Part shown: in pieces, positions 1 through 9,190 of the stretch | Position numbering within the stretch: position 1 is the first letter of the stretch | Layout of the letters: each line of letters starts with the position of its first letter | Source of the DNA: Microbispora sp. ZYX-F-249 | GTDB taxonomy: Bacteria > Actinomycetota > Actinomycetes > Streptosporangiales > Streptosporangiaceae | DNA: 64,000 nucleotides | Assembly (NCBI RefSeq): GCF_039649665.1 | Contig: NZ_JBDJAW010000037.1 | Coordinates: 1 to 64,000, forward strand | Direction: 5' to 3' | Notes under the pieces: generated by a model | Told to the model about the DNA's origin: nothing | What the model saw: only the letters and a program-made list of their open reading frames with translations | Database searches by the model: none | Translations under genes and position numbers: made by a program

Positions 1-54
1 CCCCCTCATCTGAAGCAGGGGGTGTTCGTCTCCCATAGGGGTCTCCCAACGATG

Positions 55-1257
55 TCAGTTGCCGGAATAGACGTGGTCGGAGTAGACGTGATCGCTGATC
101 AGGCGGGTGGCGCCGATGACACCCGCGGTGTCGCCCAGTTCGGACAGCACGATCGGCAGATTTCCGGTGGCGAGCGGCAGCGACCGTCGATAGACGACGC
201 TCCTGATCTCCGCGAGCAGCACGTGACCGAGCTTGGCCACGCCACCCGCGATGATCACAAGGCCGGGGTTGAAGAAGCTCACCAGGCTCGCCAGGACCTG
301 TCCCACCCGGCGCCCGCCGTCGCGGATCAGCCCGATCGCGCCCGCGTCGCCCTGCGCCGCCGCGGCGGCGACGTCCTCGGCCGTCAGCGTGCCCGCGACC
401 GCGAGCCGCTCGGCCAGGTACGGCGAGCCGCCCGCGCGCGCCACCGCGACGGCCTCCCGCGCCAGCGCGGCGCCGCCGAAGTACGCCTCCAGACACCCGG
501 AGTTGCCGCAGGAGCAGACCGGCCCCAGGTCGTCCACCCGGATGTGGCCGATGTCACCGGCGCTGCCGGACACCCCGCGGTAGATCTTCCCGCCCACCAC
601 GAGGCCGCAGCCGATACCGGTGCCGATCTTGACGAGCAGGAAGTCCTCGACCTGCCGTGCGAGGCCCGCGTGCAACTCCCCGAGGGCCATGATGTTGACG
701 TCGTTGTCGACCACCGTGGGGCAGCACAGTGCCTGCCCGACCGTCTCCCTGACCGGGTAACGGTCCCAGCCTGGCATGATCGGCGGCACCACCGGGACGC
801 CTTCGGCGAAGCTCACCGGCCCGGGGACGCCGATGCCGGCGCCGCTGAGGTCGGTGAACAGCCCGTCCCTGCCCAGCTTGCCGAGCAGTTCGATGGCCCG
901 GTCCAGCACGGCGCCGGGTCCCTCTTTGATGTCGCAGGGCTCGCTCAGGTGACCGAGCACCTCGAGCTCTCCGTTGGTGACCGCGACGTCGATCGAGGTG
1001 GCGCCGATGTCGATCCCGGCGAACCGGATGTCACGCGCGATGCGTACGCGGCCCGAGCGCCTGCCGCCACGCGAGGCGGCCAGCCCGTCGGACTCGGCGA
1101 GCCCGAGCTCGATCAGCCGGTCCAGCTCGACGTTGAGCTTCGACCGGGACAGGTCCACCACGTCGCCGAGTTCGGCGCGGGAACGCCCGCCGTCCCTCAG
1201 CAATCGCAGGAGCGCGGCCTGGTGCACGTTCTCCGGCCTGATGGTCGTCCTCTTCAC
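55..1257 (-). CDS. ROK-family transcriptional repressor (NagC/XylR type)
   Basis: This 400-residue protein has an N-terminal winged helix-turn-helix (about residues 8-70) followed by a ROK sugar-kinase-like domain that opens with GIDIGATSIDVAV at residue 81. The ROK zinc signature GHIRVDD...CSCGNSGCLEAY is intact near residues 240-260. Proteins of this build bind sugars or sugar phosphates and repress catabolic operons. It is transcribed away from a beta-phosphoglucomutase/GH65 phosphorylase operon, so it probably controls that operon; this is inference from position. The C-terminus ends with a short duplicated SDHVY sequence. The ATG is the only good start before the divergent promoter. Confidence 0.9.
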   Translation of the reverse strand: MKRTTIRPENVHQAALLRLLRDGGRSRAELGDVVDLSRSKLNVELDRLIELGLAESDGLAASRGGRRSGRVRIARDIRFAGIDIGATSIDVAVTNGELEVLGHLSEPCDIKEGPGAVLDRAIELLGKLGRDGLFTDLSGAGIGVPGPVSFAEGVPVVPPIMPGWDRYPVRETVGQALCCPTVVDNDVNIMALGELHAGLARQVEDFLLVKIGTGIGCGLVVGGKIYRGVSGSAGDIGHIRVDDLGPVCSCGNSGCLEAYFGGAALAREAVAVARAGGSPYLAERLAVAGTLTAEDVAAAAAQGDAGAIGLIRDGGRRVGQVLASLVSFFNPGLVIIAGGVAKLGHVLLAEIRSVVYRRSLPLATGNLPIVLSELGDTAGVIGATRLISDHVYSDHVYSGN

Positions 1258-1297
1258 CTACGCCTCCGCGTCCCAGTGATTGGCTGGAAACGTACCC

Positions 1298-1363
1298 CTT
1301 TTCTGCTGATCTGGGAAGACCTTTTATCGATCTGATGCAACCTTTCGCTGAAATCAGCAAAAG
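1298..1363. promoter_or_regulatory. Divergent promoter with inverted repeat, probable ROK operator
   Basis: The 155-bp gap between the ROK regulator and pgmB is AT-richer than its surroundings. CTTTTCTGCTGAT at 1298-1310 is mirrored by ATCAGCAAAAG at 1353-1363 with one extra base in the left arm. The placement between the two divergent start codons suits the operator of the ROK repressor. No experiment supports this. Confidence 0.45.
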
Positions 1364-1412
1364 TCGCCTCCGACGTACGGGGTAGAAGAGCAGGAAGACG
1401 GTTGGAGGGCGC

Positions 1413-2156
1413 ATGCTGGGGTTGCCGGACGAGGTGCGCGGCTGCCTGTTCGACATGGACGGGGTGCTCACGCGCACGGCGCGGGTCCACGCGGCGGCGT
1501 GGAAGGAGATGTTCGACGAGTTTCTGCGCGAGCGGGCGGCCGACAGCGGCACGCCGTTCGTGCCGTTCGACGAGACCGGCGACTACGAGCGGTACGTCGA
1601 CGGCAGGAAACGCCTGGACGGCACCCGGGGGTTCCTGCGGGCCAGGGACATCGACCTGCCCGAGGGCGAGCCGGACGACCCGCCGGGCATGCCCACCGTC
1701 AACGGCCTGAGCAACCGCAAGAACGAACTGGTGCGGGGCATTCTCGACCGGCAGGGCGTGGAGGTCTTCGAGGGCTCGGTGCGCTATCTGCACGCCGTCC
1801 GCGACGCCGGGTTGCGCCGCGCGGTCGTCTCCAGCAGCGCCAACACCGCGCGCGTGCTCGCCGCGGCCGGTCTGGACGACGTGTTCGACGCGCGGATCGA
1901 CGGTGAGGTGGCCAGGGAGCGCGGCCTGGCCGGCAAGCCCGCCCCCGACATGTTCCTCGCCGCCGCCGAGGCGCTCGGGCTCGCGCCGGCCGAGGCCGCG
2001 GTGTTCGAGGACGCGCTGGCGGGGGTCGCCGCCGGGCGCGCGGGCGGCTTCGCCGTCGTGGTGGGCGTGGACCGCGGGCATCAGGCGCAGGCCCTGCGGG
2101 ACAACGGCGCCGACGTCGTGGTGAGTGACCTCTCCGAACTGCTGGACGACAAATGA
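1413..2156 (+). CDS. pgmB: Beta-phosphoglucomutase family HAD hydrolase
   Basis: This 247-residue HAD-superfamily protein shows motif I FDMDGVL (nucleophile Asp14, acid/base Asp16), an alpha-helical cap, motif III Lys in AGKPAPDMF near residue 174 and motif [13 protein letters not shown] near residue 197. The family converts beta-glucose 1-phosphate to glucose 6-phosphate. Its stop overlaps the start of the GH65 phosphorylase, which would supply beta-glucose 1-phosphate, so the two form one pathway and one operon. GGAGGG ahead of the ATG supports the start. The cap has a longer insertion (residues 40-110) than minimal PGMs, as is usual in actinobacterial members. Confidence 0.9.
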   Translation: MLGLPDEVRGCLFDMDGVLTRTARVHAAAWKEMFDEFLRERAADSGTPFVPFDETGDYERYVDGRKRLDGTRGFLRARDIDLPEGEPDDPPGMPTVNGLSNRKNELVRGILDRQGVEVFEGSVRYLHAVRDAGLRRAVVSSSANTARVLAAAGLDDVFDARIDGEVARERGLAGKPAPDMFLAAAEALGLAPAEAAVFEDALAGVAAGRAGGFAVVVGVDRGHQAQALRDNGADVVVSDLSELLDDK

Positions 2157-4558
2157 TCAAACATCCCGCCTTCATCGTCGAGCCGTGGTCGGTGCGGGAG
2201 TGCCACCTGCACACCGACGTGCTCGCCCAGACCGAGTCGGTGTTCGCGCTGTCCAACGGGCACATCGGGCTGCGCGGCAACCTCGACGAGGGCGAGCCGT
2301 ACGGGCTGCCCGGCACCTACCTCAACTCCTTCTACGAGCTGCGCCCGCTGCCGTACGCCGAGGCGGGCTACGGCTACCCCGAGTCCGGGCAGACGGTCGT
2401 CAACGTCACCAACGGCAAGCTGATCCGGCTGCTGGTGGACGACGAACCTTTCGACGTCCGGTACGGCACGCTGCACTCACACGAGCGGGTCCTCGACCTG
2501 CGGGCGGGGACGCTCACCCGGAAGGTGTGCTGGAGCTCCCCCACCGGGGCGGAAGTGCGGATCACCTCGACCCGGCTCGTGTCGTTCACCCACCGGGCCG
2601 TGGCCGCGGTCCGCTACGAGGTGGAGCCGGTGGACCAGCCGCTCAGCGTCGTCGTCCAGTCGGAACTGGTGGCCAACGAGACCGTGCCGTCGCCGACCGC
2701 CGACCCCCGCGCCGCCGCCGCGCTGGAGGCGCCGCTCGTCCTGGAGGAGAACGTCACGGCGCGCAACGGCGTGTGCGTCATGGTCCACTCCACCAGGGCC
2801 AGCCGGCTGCGGGTCGCGGCGGGGATGCGCCACGAGATCGACGGCCCGGACGGCACCCACGCGGAGTGCGACGGCGGTGGCAACGTCAGCCGGGTGACGG
2901 TCGCCACCCGGCTGAAACCCGGCGAGCGGCTGCGGCTGGACAAGTTCTTCGCCTACGGCTGGTCGGCCAAGCGGTCCAGGCCCGCGATGCACGACCAGGT
3001 CGTGGCGGCGCTGGCGGCGGCCCGGCTCACCGGGTGGGACGGGCTGTGCGACGAGCAGCGCGCCTTCCTCGACGACTTCTGGGCGGGCGCGGACGTCGAG
3101 GTGGAGGGCGACGCCGAGGTGCAGCAGGCCGTTCGCTTCGGGCTGTTCCACCTGCTCCAGGCGGGTGCCCGGCTGGAGCGGCGGCCCATCCCCGGCAAGG
3201 GTCTGACCGGCTCGGGCTACGACGGTCACGCGTTCTGGGACACCGAGAGCTTCGTGCTGCCGGTGGCGATTTACACCTACCCCCGCGCCGCCGCCGACGC
3301 CCTGGCGTGGCGCGCCTCGATCCTGCCCCTCGCCCGGGAACGGGCCACGCTGCTCGGGCTGGCCGGGGCCGCCTTCCCCTGGCGCACCATCGACGGCGAG
3401 GAGTGCTCGGGCTACTGGCCCGCGGGCACGGCGGCCTTCCACGTCAACGCCGACATCGCCGCCGCGGTCACGCGGTACGTCGACGCGACCGAGGACATCG
3501 GCTTCGAGCGGGACATCGGCCTGCCGCTGCTCGTCGCGACCGCCCGGCTGTGGTGCGCGCTCGGCCACCACGACGCCGAAGGCCGCTACCGCATCGACGG
3601 CGTGACCGGCCCCGACGAGTACAGCGCCGTCGCGGACAACAACGTCTACACGAACCTCATGGCGCAGCGGAACCTGCGGGCCGCCGCCGCCACGGCCGTA
3701 CGTCACCTCGACCGCGCGCAGGAGCTCGGGGTCACGCTGGAGGAGACCGCGACGTGGCGCGACTGCGCCGCGGCCATGTACCTGCCGTACAACGACCGGC
3801 TGGGGGTCCACGAGCAGAGCGAGGGGTTCACCGGGCACGCGGTGTGGGACTTCGCGGGCACCCGGCCCGAGCAGTATCCGCTGCTGCTCCACTTCCCCTA
3901 CTTCGACCTTTACCGCAAGCAGGTCGTCAAGCAGGCCGACCTCGTGCTGGCCATGCATCTGTGCGGCGAGGCGTTCACCCCCGAGCAGAAGGCGCGTGAC
4001 TTCGCCTACTACGAGGCGCTGACCGTCAGGGACTCCTCGCTGTCGGCCGCCACCCAGGCCGTGCTCGCCGCCGAGGTGGGCCAGCTCGACCTCGCCTACG
4101 CCTACCTCGGCGAGGCCGCGCTGATGGACCTGCGCGACCTGGAGCACAACACCCGCGACGGCGTCCACATGGCCTCGCTGGCCGGGGCGTGGATCGCCCT
4201 GGTGGCCGGGTTCGGCGGGATGCGGGCACGCGAGGGGCGGGTCCGCTTCGCGCCGCGCCTGCCGTCGGGCATCACCCGGCTCGCCTTCCAAATCCGGTAC
4301 CGGGGCCGCCGGCTGCGCGTCGACGTCACGCCGGACGGCACGACGTACCGGCTCCTGCACGGCCCGCCCATCACGCTGACGCACCACGGTGAGGAGCTGA
4401 CACTCGGCGCGCAGCCGCAGGCCCGGCGCAATCCGACACCGCCGTTCCCCGATCTGCGGGTCAGGCAGCCCCCCGGCCGCGCGCCCGTTCCGCGGCGGCC
4501 CGGGGACCTGTCCACCGACCTCGCCTGCCCGCCGCAGCAGCCGGGCGAGGAGTCCTGA
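2153..4558 (+). CDS. Glycoside hydrolase family 65 disaccharide phosphorylase
   Basis: This 801-residue cytoplasmic protein has the three GH65 parts: an N-terminal beta-sandwich (about 1-280), an (alpha/alpha)6 barrel (about 320-690) and a small C-terminal beta domain. The barrel carries [22 protein letters not shown] with the general-acid Glu near residue 489, and KQADLVLAM. It lacks a signal peptide. GH65 enzymes phosphorolyse maltose, trehalose, kojibiose or nigerose to beta-glucose 1-phosphate plus glucose; the neighbour pgmB fits this. Maltose or trehalose is the likeliest substrate, but the sequence alone does not settle it. The ATG overlaps the pgmB stop (ATGA), and the tail after residue 755 is proline/arginine-rich. 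Confidence 0.9.
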   Translation: MIKHPAFIVEPWSVRECHLHTDVLAQTESVFALSNGHIGLRGNLDEGEPYGLPGTYLNSFYELRPLPYAEAGYGYPESGQTVVNVTNGKLIRLLVDDEPFDVRYGTLHSHERVLDLRAGTLTRKVCWSSPTGAEVRITSTRLVSFTHRAVAAVRYEVEPVDQPLSVVVQSELVANETVPSPTADPRAAAALEAPLVLEENVTARNGVCVMVHSTRASRLRVAAGMRHEIDGPDGTHAECDGGGNVSRVTVATRLKPGERLRLDKFFAYGWSAKRSRPAMHDQVVAALAAARLTGWDGLCDEQRAFLDDFWAGADVEVEGDAEVQQAVRFGLFHLLQAGARLERRPIPGKGLTGSGYDGHAFWDTESFVLPVAIYTYPRAAADALAWRASILPLARERATLLGLAGAAFPWRTIDGEECSGYWPAGTAAFHVNADIAAAVTRYVDATEDIGFERDIGLPLLVATARLWCALGHHDAEGRYRIDGVTGPDEYSAVADNNVYTNLMAQRNLRAAAATAVRHLDRAQELGVTLEETATWRDCAAAMYLPYNDRLGVHEQSEGFTGHAVWDFAGTRPEQYPLLLHFPYFDLYRKQVVKQADLVLAMHLCGEAFTPEQKARDFAYYEALTVRDSSLSAATQAVLAAEVGQLDLAYAYLGEAALMDLRDLEHNTRDGVHMASLAGAWIALVAGFGGMRAREGRVRFAPRLPSGITRLAFQIRYRGRRLRVDVTPDGTTYRLLHGPPITLTHHGEELTLGAQPQARRNPTPPFPDLRVRQPPGRAPVPRRPGDLSTDLACPPQQPGEES

Positions 4559-4560
4559 GG

Positions 4561-5463
4561 TCAGAGCATGGCCTGCAGGGACGCGCCGGCCTGCTCGCCC
4601 AGCTTGGTCGGCAGATAGGGCTGCTCGGCCATGACGGCCTCCCAGTTGTCGCGGAGCGCCTCGGCGGTCAGGTCATCGGTCCGCCAGCCCGGCCCCTCGG
4701 CCACGAACACCCGGGCGACCCGGCCCGCGCCGACCGAGAACACCTCGCCGCTGGTCTCGCAGCTCTCGTGGGCCAGGTAGGCCACCAGCGGGCTGACCCG
4801 CTCGGGGGTGAACTTCTCCTCGAACTCCGCGGGCAGCAGCGACTCGGTCATCCGCGTCCACGCCACGGGGGCGATCGCGTTGGCCTTGATGTTCGCCCGC
4901 GCCCCCTCGATGCCGAGCGTCTTGGTGAGGCCCACCAGGCCCATCTTGGCCGTGGAGTAGTTGGCCTGGCCGAAGTTGCCGAACAGCCCGGCCGGCGAGG
5001 AGGTGTTCACGATCCGCCCGTACGACTGCTCCTTCATGTGCGGGAACGCCGCCCGGCTGACCAGGAACGACCCGCGCACGTGCACGGCGATCACGGCGTC
5101 GAACTCCTCGACCGTCATCTTCCCGAACGACCGGTCGCGCAGGATGCCCGCGTTGTTGACGACGACGTCCACGCGGCCGAACGCGTCGAGCGCCGTCCGC
5201 ACGATCGCCTCCGCGCCCTCCGGCGTGGCGACGTTGTCGGTGCTGGCCACCGCCTCGCCGCCGTTCTTCACGATGAGCTCGGCGACCTCCGCCGCCGGGC
5301 CCGCGGACGCGCCGGAGCCGTCGAGGGCGCCGCCCAGGTCGTTGACGACGACCTTCGCCCCCCGCTGGGCGAGCAGCAGCGCGTGCGACCGGCCGAGACC
5401 GTGCCCGGCTCCGGTGACGATCGCCACTCTCCCGTCGAACCTGAGCTCGGACCCCTCAGACAT
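4561..5463 (-). CDS. SDR-family 3-hydroxyacyl-CoA dehydrogenase-like oxidoreductase
   Basis: This 300-residue short-chain dehydrogenase has the cofactor motif VTGAGHGLGRSHA near residue 17, NNAG, and the YSTAK catalytic pair. The VVVNDLGG segment and the 'GxSGEVFSVGAG' C-terminal region resemble the dehydrogenase domain of multifunctional beta-oxidation enzymes (HSD17B4-like), which oxidise 3-hydroxyacyl-CoA with NAD. It is convergent with the GH65 gene with only 2 bp between the stops. A KstR-like palindrome lies just upstream. Lipid or steroid side-chain oxidation is the favoured role; another fatty-acyl substrate is possible. Confidence 0.82.
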   Translation of the reverse strand: MSEGSELRFDGRVAIVTGAGHGLGRSHALLLAQRGAKVVVNDLGGALDGSGASAGPAAEVAELIVKNGGEAVASTDNVATPEGAEAIVRTALDAFGRVDVVVNNAGILRDRSFGKMTVEEFDAVIAVHVRGSFLVSRAAFPHMKEQSYGRIVNTSSPAGLFGNFGQANYSTAKMGLVGLTKTLGIEGARANIKANAIAPVAWTRMTESLLPAEFEEKFTPERVSPLVAYLAHESCETSGEVFSVGAGRVARVFVAEGPGWRTDDLTAEALRDNWEAVMAEQPYLPTKLGEQAGASLQAML

Positions 5464-5493
5464 GGCGCCACCCTTCCCTCGCAGGACCAGAAG

Positions 5494-5523
5494 AGAACAT
5501 CGTTCTAGTTCTTCCCGAACGAT
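5494..5523. promoter_or_regulatory. Palindromic operator upstream of the SDR gene
   Basis: AGAACATCGTTCT (5494-5506) is a palindrome with a 3-base centre, and the overlapping pair ATCGTTC (5499-5505) and GAACGAT (5517-5523) forms a second dyad. Both contain AAC/GTT half-sites typical of TetR-type lipid regulators such as KstR, whose site has a 2-base centre. It sits about 35-60 bp upstream of the SDR start, where a repressor would act. Confidence 0.45.
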
Positions 5524-5627
5524 ATCCCCAACCGCTCAGCCCGAGAAAGCCACCCGGTGCCTGCGGCACGCGCCGGGCGGCAAGCCGTGGGCGCGCCTGG
5601 AAGGCGTCGGCGGCGCCGGCCCGGACT

Positions 5628-6107
5628 CTAGTCGCCGCCGGTGACCTTCGCCGTCGCGGCGAGCATGTCGTCGACATAGCGCCGCATGAGGCGTTCGAGT
5701 TCCATGAGGTCCCGGTCGCTCCACTGCGCGAGAACGGGACCGGCCAGGCGACGGCGGGCGGCGTCGAGAGCGTCGGTGACGCGGCGGCCCTCGGCGGTGA
5801 TGATGGCCTCTTTCACCCGGGCGTCGGCAGGGCTGGGGCGCCGTTCGACGAGCCCGAGGGCCGCGAGCTTCGCGACCTGGCGGCTGATGGTGGTGTGGTC
5901 ACGTCCGGCCCGCTCGGCCAGTTCGCCCACCCCGATCGGCCCGAACCGCTCGACGCCCACGAGCACGTGGAACAGGGCGCGGTCGAGGGAGACGCCGGCC
6001 TCGGCCAACAGGACATCGTCGCGGCTGGGCAGGTTCATCAGCACGACCAGATCGACGATGGCCCCGTGGAGACGGCGCAACGTGGTCTGGCGTCGCCGTG
6101 CGGTCAA
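5628..6107 (-). CDS. MarR-family transcriptional regulator
   Basis: This 159-residue protein has the MarR winged-helix core: GVGELAERAGRDHTTISRQV as the HTH and RRPSPADARVKEAIIT as the wing (DxR motif), flanked by dimerisation helices. The start given is TTG; an ATG exists only 24 codons in, inside helix 1, which would cut the dimer interface. The TTG overlaps the stop of a short repeat-encoded frame (6104-6322). It is divergent from an FAD monooxygenase, the usual arrangement for a MarR that senses an aromatic compound and controls its degradation; the ligand is unknown. Confidence 0.85.
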   Translation of the reverse strand: MTARRRQTTLRRLHGAIVDLVVLMNLPSRDDVLLAEAGVSLDRALFHVLVGVERFGPIGVGELAERAGRDHTTISRQVAKLAALGLVERRPSPADARVKEAIITAEGRRVTDALDAARRRLAGPVLAQWSDRDLMELERLMRRYVDDMLAATAKVTGGD

Positions 6108-6121
6108 GGCGGCTGCACCGT

Positions 6122-6231
6122 CCCTTCCTGAGCCTCCGGCATGATTTCCGGCCTTTCCTGAGCCTCCGGCCCGATCTCCGGCCTTTCCTGAACCTCCGGC
6201 CCGATCTCCGGCCTTTCCTGGATCTCCGGAG
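6122..6231. repeat. 30-bp tandem repeat, about 3.7 copies
   Basis: A 30-bp unit containing CCTTTCCTGAGCCTCCGG recurs at 6122, 6152, 6182 and, partly, 6212. Copies 2 and 3 differ at one position, and copy 1 is the most diverged. Because 30 is divisible by three, the minus strand encodes a repeated decapeptide (QERPEIGPEV) in an open frame 6322-6104 (GTG start, 72 codons) whose stop overlaps the marR TTG. Whether the frame is translated is unclear: I see no ribosome binding site. The repeat fills the marR side of the divergent promoter region. Confidence 0.8.
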
Positions 6232-6428
6232 GATCGGGTCTTGCCAGAGGATCGGCTGCGAAGGGCAGTTTAGGACGTCCGCCTGCGGCGCCGCCGACGA
6301 CCGGGGAGGCGGGACCCGCCACGGCGGCGACGGGCCCACCGTACGAACATTGGCCTCAGTGCGTGCATCAGGCACACATATTTCGCTCCGCGACCCGCCT
6401 TGCTCTCAGCATCTTCTCAGGTCATCGA

Positions 6429-6458
6429 TTGACTGTCTCTCTCGCTGCTTCTTAAGAT
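6429..6458 (+). promoter_or_regulatory. Sigma-70-like promoter of the FAD monooxygenase
   Basis: TTGACT (6429-6434) is followed after 18 bp by TAAGAT (6453-6458), close to the actinobacterial housekeeping consensus, in the AT-richest part of the 394-bp gap between marR and the monooxygenase. A MarR dimer bound nearby would block it. No other gene is visible in this gap apart from the tandem repeat. Confidence 0.5.
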
Positions 6459-6501
6459 GCGTGCGTTATACACATGATTTCAAGCAGAGGAGGAGCTGAA
6501 C

Positions 6502-8034
6502 ATGACCGAGACCGATGTCGAAGTGATCATCTGCGGATCCGGGGCGGCCGGGGAGACCCTCGCGATCGAGCTGGCCCGCCGGGGCGTGAGCTTCCTGCTG
6601 ATCGACAAGGCCGCGCACCCGTTCCCCGGATCACGCGGCAAGGGGATCCAGCCGCGTACCCAGGAGGTGTTCGAGGACCTCGGCGTGATCGACAAGATCG
6701 TCGCCTCCGGTGGCGAGTATCCGCCCCAGCGCGTCTACACCGAAGACGGCCCGGTCGACACCAAGACGCACATAGCCGGCCCGACACCCGCCGAGCCCTA
6801 CTGGATGGCGCTGCTGGTCCCGCAGTTCCTCACCGAGCGCAGGCTGCGCGAGCGGCTGGCCGAGCTCGGTCACGCCCCGCACTACGACCACGAACTCGTC
6901 GGCTTCACCCAGGACGAGAGCGGGGTGAGCGCCCGCGTCCTCACCCCTGACGGTGCGCGCACCGTGCGCGCGCGATACCTGGTGGGCGCCGACGGCGGGT
7001 CGAGTTTCGTGCGCAGGTCCCTGGGGGTGGCCTTCGACGGCGTCACCCTCGGGGTGCGCGCCGTGGTGGCCGACGTGATCGCCGAGGGGGTCTCGTTCGA
7101 CGCATGGCACCGCTGGGGGCGGGGATCGGACCAGATCATGCTGTGCCCGCTCTACGGCACCGAGATGTTCCAGCTCCAGGCGCCGGTCCCGTTCGACGTG
7201 GACGTCGACCTGTCCGCGCGGGGTCTGACCGCGCTGGTGCGCGAACGCACCGGCCGCGACGACGTGCTGATCCGCTCGGTCTCGTGGGCCTCGGCGTACG
7301 AGATGAACGCCCGCCTGGCCGGGACCTACCGGGCCGGACGCGTGTTCCTGACCGGGGACGCCGCGCACGTCCACCCGCCGACCGGCGGGCAGGGACTGAA
7401 CACCGGCGTGCAGGACGCCTACAACCTCGGCTGGAAGCTCGCCGCCGTGCTCGCCGGCGCCCCCGACCGGCTGCTGACGTCCTACGAGAGGGAGCGCCGC
7501 CCGATCGCGGAGGCGGTGCTCGGCCTGTCGAAGCGGCTGCTGGAGGGGGCCAAGAACGGCGACACCAGGCGTGACCGGGACGTCTCCCAGCTCGATCTCG
7601 GCTACCGCGACTCGCCGCTCAGCCTCAGCGACCCCCGGCGCACCACGGGCGTGCTCGCCGGCGACCGCGCCCCCGACGCGCCCGTCACCGGTGCCGGCGG
7701 TCTGCCCACCCGCCTGTTCTCCCTTTTCCGGGGCACCCACTGGACACTGATCGGCTACGACGTGCCCGCCGCCGAGGCTCCGGCCGCCCGGCGCGGCGTG
7801 CGTGTCCACACCATCGGCGAACGCGGGGACATCGCCGACACCGGCCGGCACGTCCGCGACGGCTACGGGCTTGCCTCCGGGCAGTGGGTCCTGGTACGCC
7901 CCGACGGCTACGTCGCCGCCGTGACCGCCGACCCGGACGTCGTCGACGCCTACCTCGAAACCCACCTGAACATCGGGGCCGCCGCGACCCCGCGGCGGGA
8001 CGCGATCCCCGCCGCGGGCGGCGCCATGCGGTGA
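6502..8034 (+). CDS. FAD-dependent aromatic monooxygenase (PheA/TfdB family)
   Basis: This 510-residue flavoprotein starts with the dinucleotide motif GSGAAGETLAIELARRG (residues 12-28), continues with DG/RR residues (GADGGSSFVRRSLG) and the FAD ribityl motif GDAAHVHPPTGGQGLNTG near residue 285, and ends in a thioredoxin-like domain as in phenol 2-monooxygenase relatives. These enzymes hydroxylate aromatic rings with NAD(P)H and O2. GAGGAG 8-10 bp before the ATG is a strong ribosome binding site. The neighbouring MarR gene suggests induction by an aromatic compound. The exact substrate cannot be read from the sequence, and polyketide-tailoring relatives look similar. Confidence 0.88.
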   Translation: MTETDVEVIICGSGAAGETLAIELARRGVSFLLIDKAAHPFPGSRGKGIQPRTQEVFEDLGVIDKIVASGGEYPPQRVYTEDGPVDTKTHIAGPTPAEPYWMALLVPQFLTERRLRERLAELGHAPHYDHELVGFTQDESGVSARVLTPDGARTVRARYLVGADGGSSFVRRSLGVAFDGVTLGVRAVVADVIAEGVSFDAWHRWGRGSDQIMLCPLYGTEMFQLQAPVPFDVDVDLSARGLTALVRERTGRDDVLIRSVSWASAYEMNARLAGTYRAGRVFLTGDAAHVHPPTGGQGLNTGVQDAYNLGWKLAAVLAGAPDRLLTSYERERRPIAEAVLGLSKRLLEGAKNGDTRRDRDVSQLDLGYRDSPLSLSDPRRTTGVLAGDRAPDAPVTGAGGLPTRLFSLFRGTHWTLIGYDVPAAEAPAARRGVRVHTIGERGDIADTGRHVRDGYGLASGQWVLVRPDGYVAAVTADPDVVDAYLETHLNIGAAATPRRDAIPAAGGAMR

Positions 8035-8064
8035 CCGCCTGACCGCGGCCCACGCCCGGCGGCT

Positions 8065-9129
8065 TCAGACAGACGGTGTGTACCAGAGGTCGGGCTCGCC
8101 GGGCACGCGGGTCACCATGTCCCGCTGCTCCAGCCACACCAGGTGGGCGAGCGTCTCGTTGTTGGCGGCCCGCCGCATGTGCGCGGGGATCTCCTCCCAG
8201 CCGCGCGACCAGGTGAGCCGGGTGGCGATGTCCCAGCAGGTGGAGCCGTCGCCCTCGGCCACGACGCGGCGCACCTCGGCCAGCCGCTCCTCGTGGTGCG
8301 CGATCACGTAGTCCACCCGCTCGGCCAGCTCCAGGAAGCGGTACTCGTGGGCGGGCAGCACCTCCTCGACGTCGAGCTTGCCCACCGCCCGCAGCGCGTC
8401 GAGGTAGTCGGCCAGCGGGTTGGCCGCCGACTGCGGGTGCACGGCGACCATCGACGTGATCCGGGCGAGCACGTGGTCGCCGGAGAACAGCAGCCTGCGC
8501 TCCGGCTCGGCGAAGCACAGGTGGCCGGGCGAGTGGCCCGGAGTCCACACCGCCCGCAGGTCCCAGCCGGGCAGGCCGAGCCGGTCGCCGTCCTCGATGA
8601 GCCGGTCGGGCGTCGCCATCGTGACGAACTGGCGCAGCATGACCGACGCGCCGGCGAGCTCCTCGGCCGTCATGTCCGGCACGCCGCACCTCAGCAGCAG
8701 GGCGCGTTCCCGATGCACGAGCGACTCGATCGCCGCCTCGTCGTAGCGGTCGTGGACGATGCGGGCGTCGGCCGGGTGCAGCCCGATCCAGGCGCCCGAG
8801 ACCTCACGGATCCGCCCGGCCAGGCCGTAGTGGTCCGGGTGGATGTGCGTGACCAGCACGGCCTTCACGTCGGTGATCTCGTACCCGGCCGTGGCGAGCC
8901 CCGCGACGAGCGCGCCGTACGCCTCCTCGGTGTTCCACCCGGCGTCGATGATCACCACCCCGTCGGGGACCTCCAGGGCGTAGACCAGCACGTAGCGCAG
9001 CGGGTTGATCGGGATCGGGACGGGGATCGACCACAGCCCCGGCCGCACCCGCTCGACCTCGGGCAGTCCCCCGCCCAGCCACGCCGCGCGCTGCGCCTCG
9101 TTCGCCGCGGTCACGCGCACCTTGTTCAT
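8065..9129 (-). CDS. Metallo-beta-lactamase-fold hydrolase
   Basis: This 354-residue protein contains the binuclear zinc motif THIHPDHYG (His95, His97, Asp99, His100), a later TPGHSPGH and FSGDHVL for the remaining ligands, and a C-terminal winged-helix-like extension (about residues 265-350) typical of the LACTB2/'MBL with C-terminal wHTH' group. Such enzymes hydrolyse thioesters, phosphodiesters or lactones; the substrate is unknown. It is convergent with the monooxygenase gene. GGGGAG precedes the ATG. Confidence 0.85.
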   Translation of the reverse strand: MNKVRVTAANEAQRAAWLGGGLPEVERVRPGLWSIPVPIPINPLRYVLVYALEVPDGVVIIDAGWNTEEAYGALVAGLATAGYEITDVKAVLVTHIHPDHYGLAGRIREVSGAWIGLHPADARIVHDRYDEAAIESLVHRERALLLRCGVPDMTAEELAGASVMLRQFVTMATPDRLIEDGDRLGLPGWDLRAVWTPGHSPGHLCFAEPERRLLFSGDHVLARITSMVAVHPQSAANPLADYLDALRAVGKLDVEEVLPAHEYRFLELAERVDYVIAHHEERLAEVRRVVAEGDGSTCWDIATRLTWSRGWEEIPAHMRRAANNETLAHLVWLEQRDMVTRVPGEPDLWYTPSV

Positions 9130-9190
9130 CGGCTCCCCGCCCCTCTCGCAGCCCTGCCCGTTTGATTGTGCCGCCTTACCGAATCCGGTT

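Noticed and set aside
1..22. Hairpin CCCCCT/AGGGGG at the window edge
   Set aside because: Only 6 bp of stem and cut by the edge; it may terminate the ROK gene but cannot be judged.
6122..6231. CRISPR-like array
   Set aside because: The 30-bp units are contiguous with no spacers, so this is a tandem repeat.
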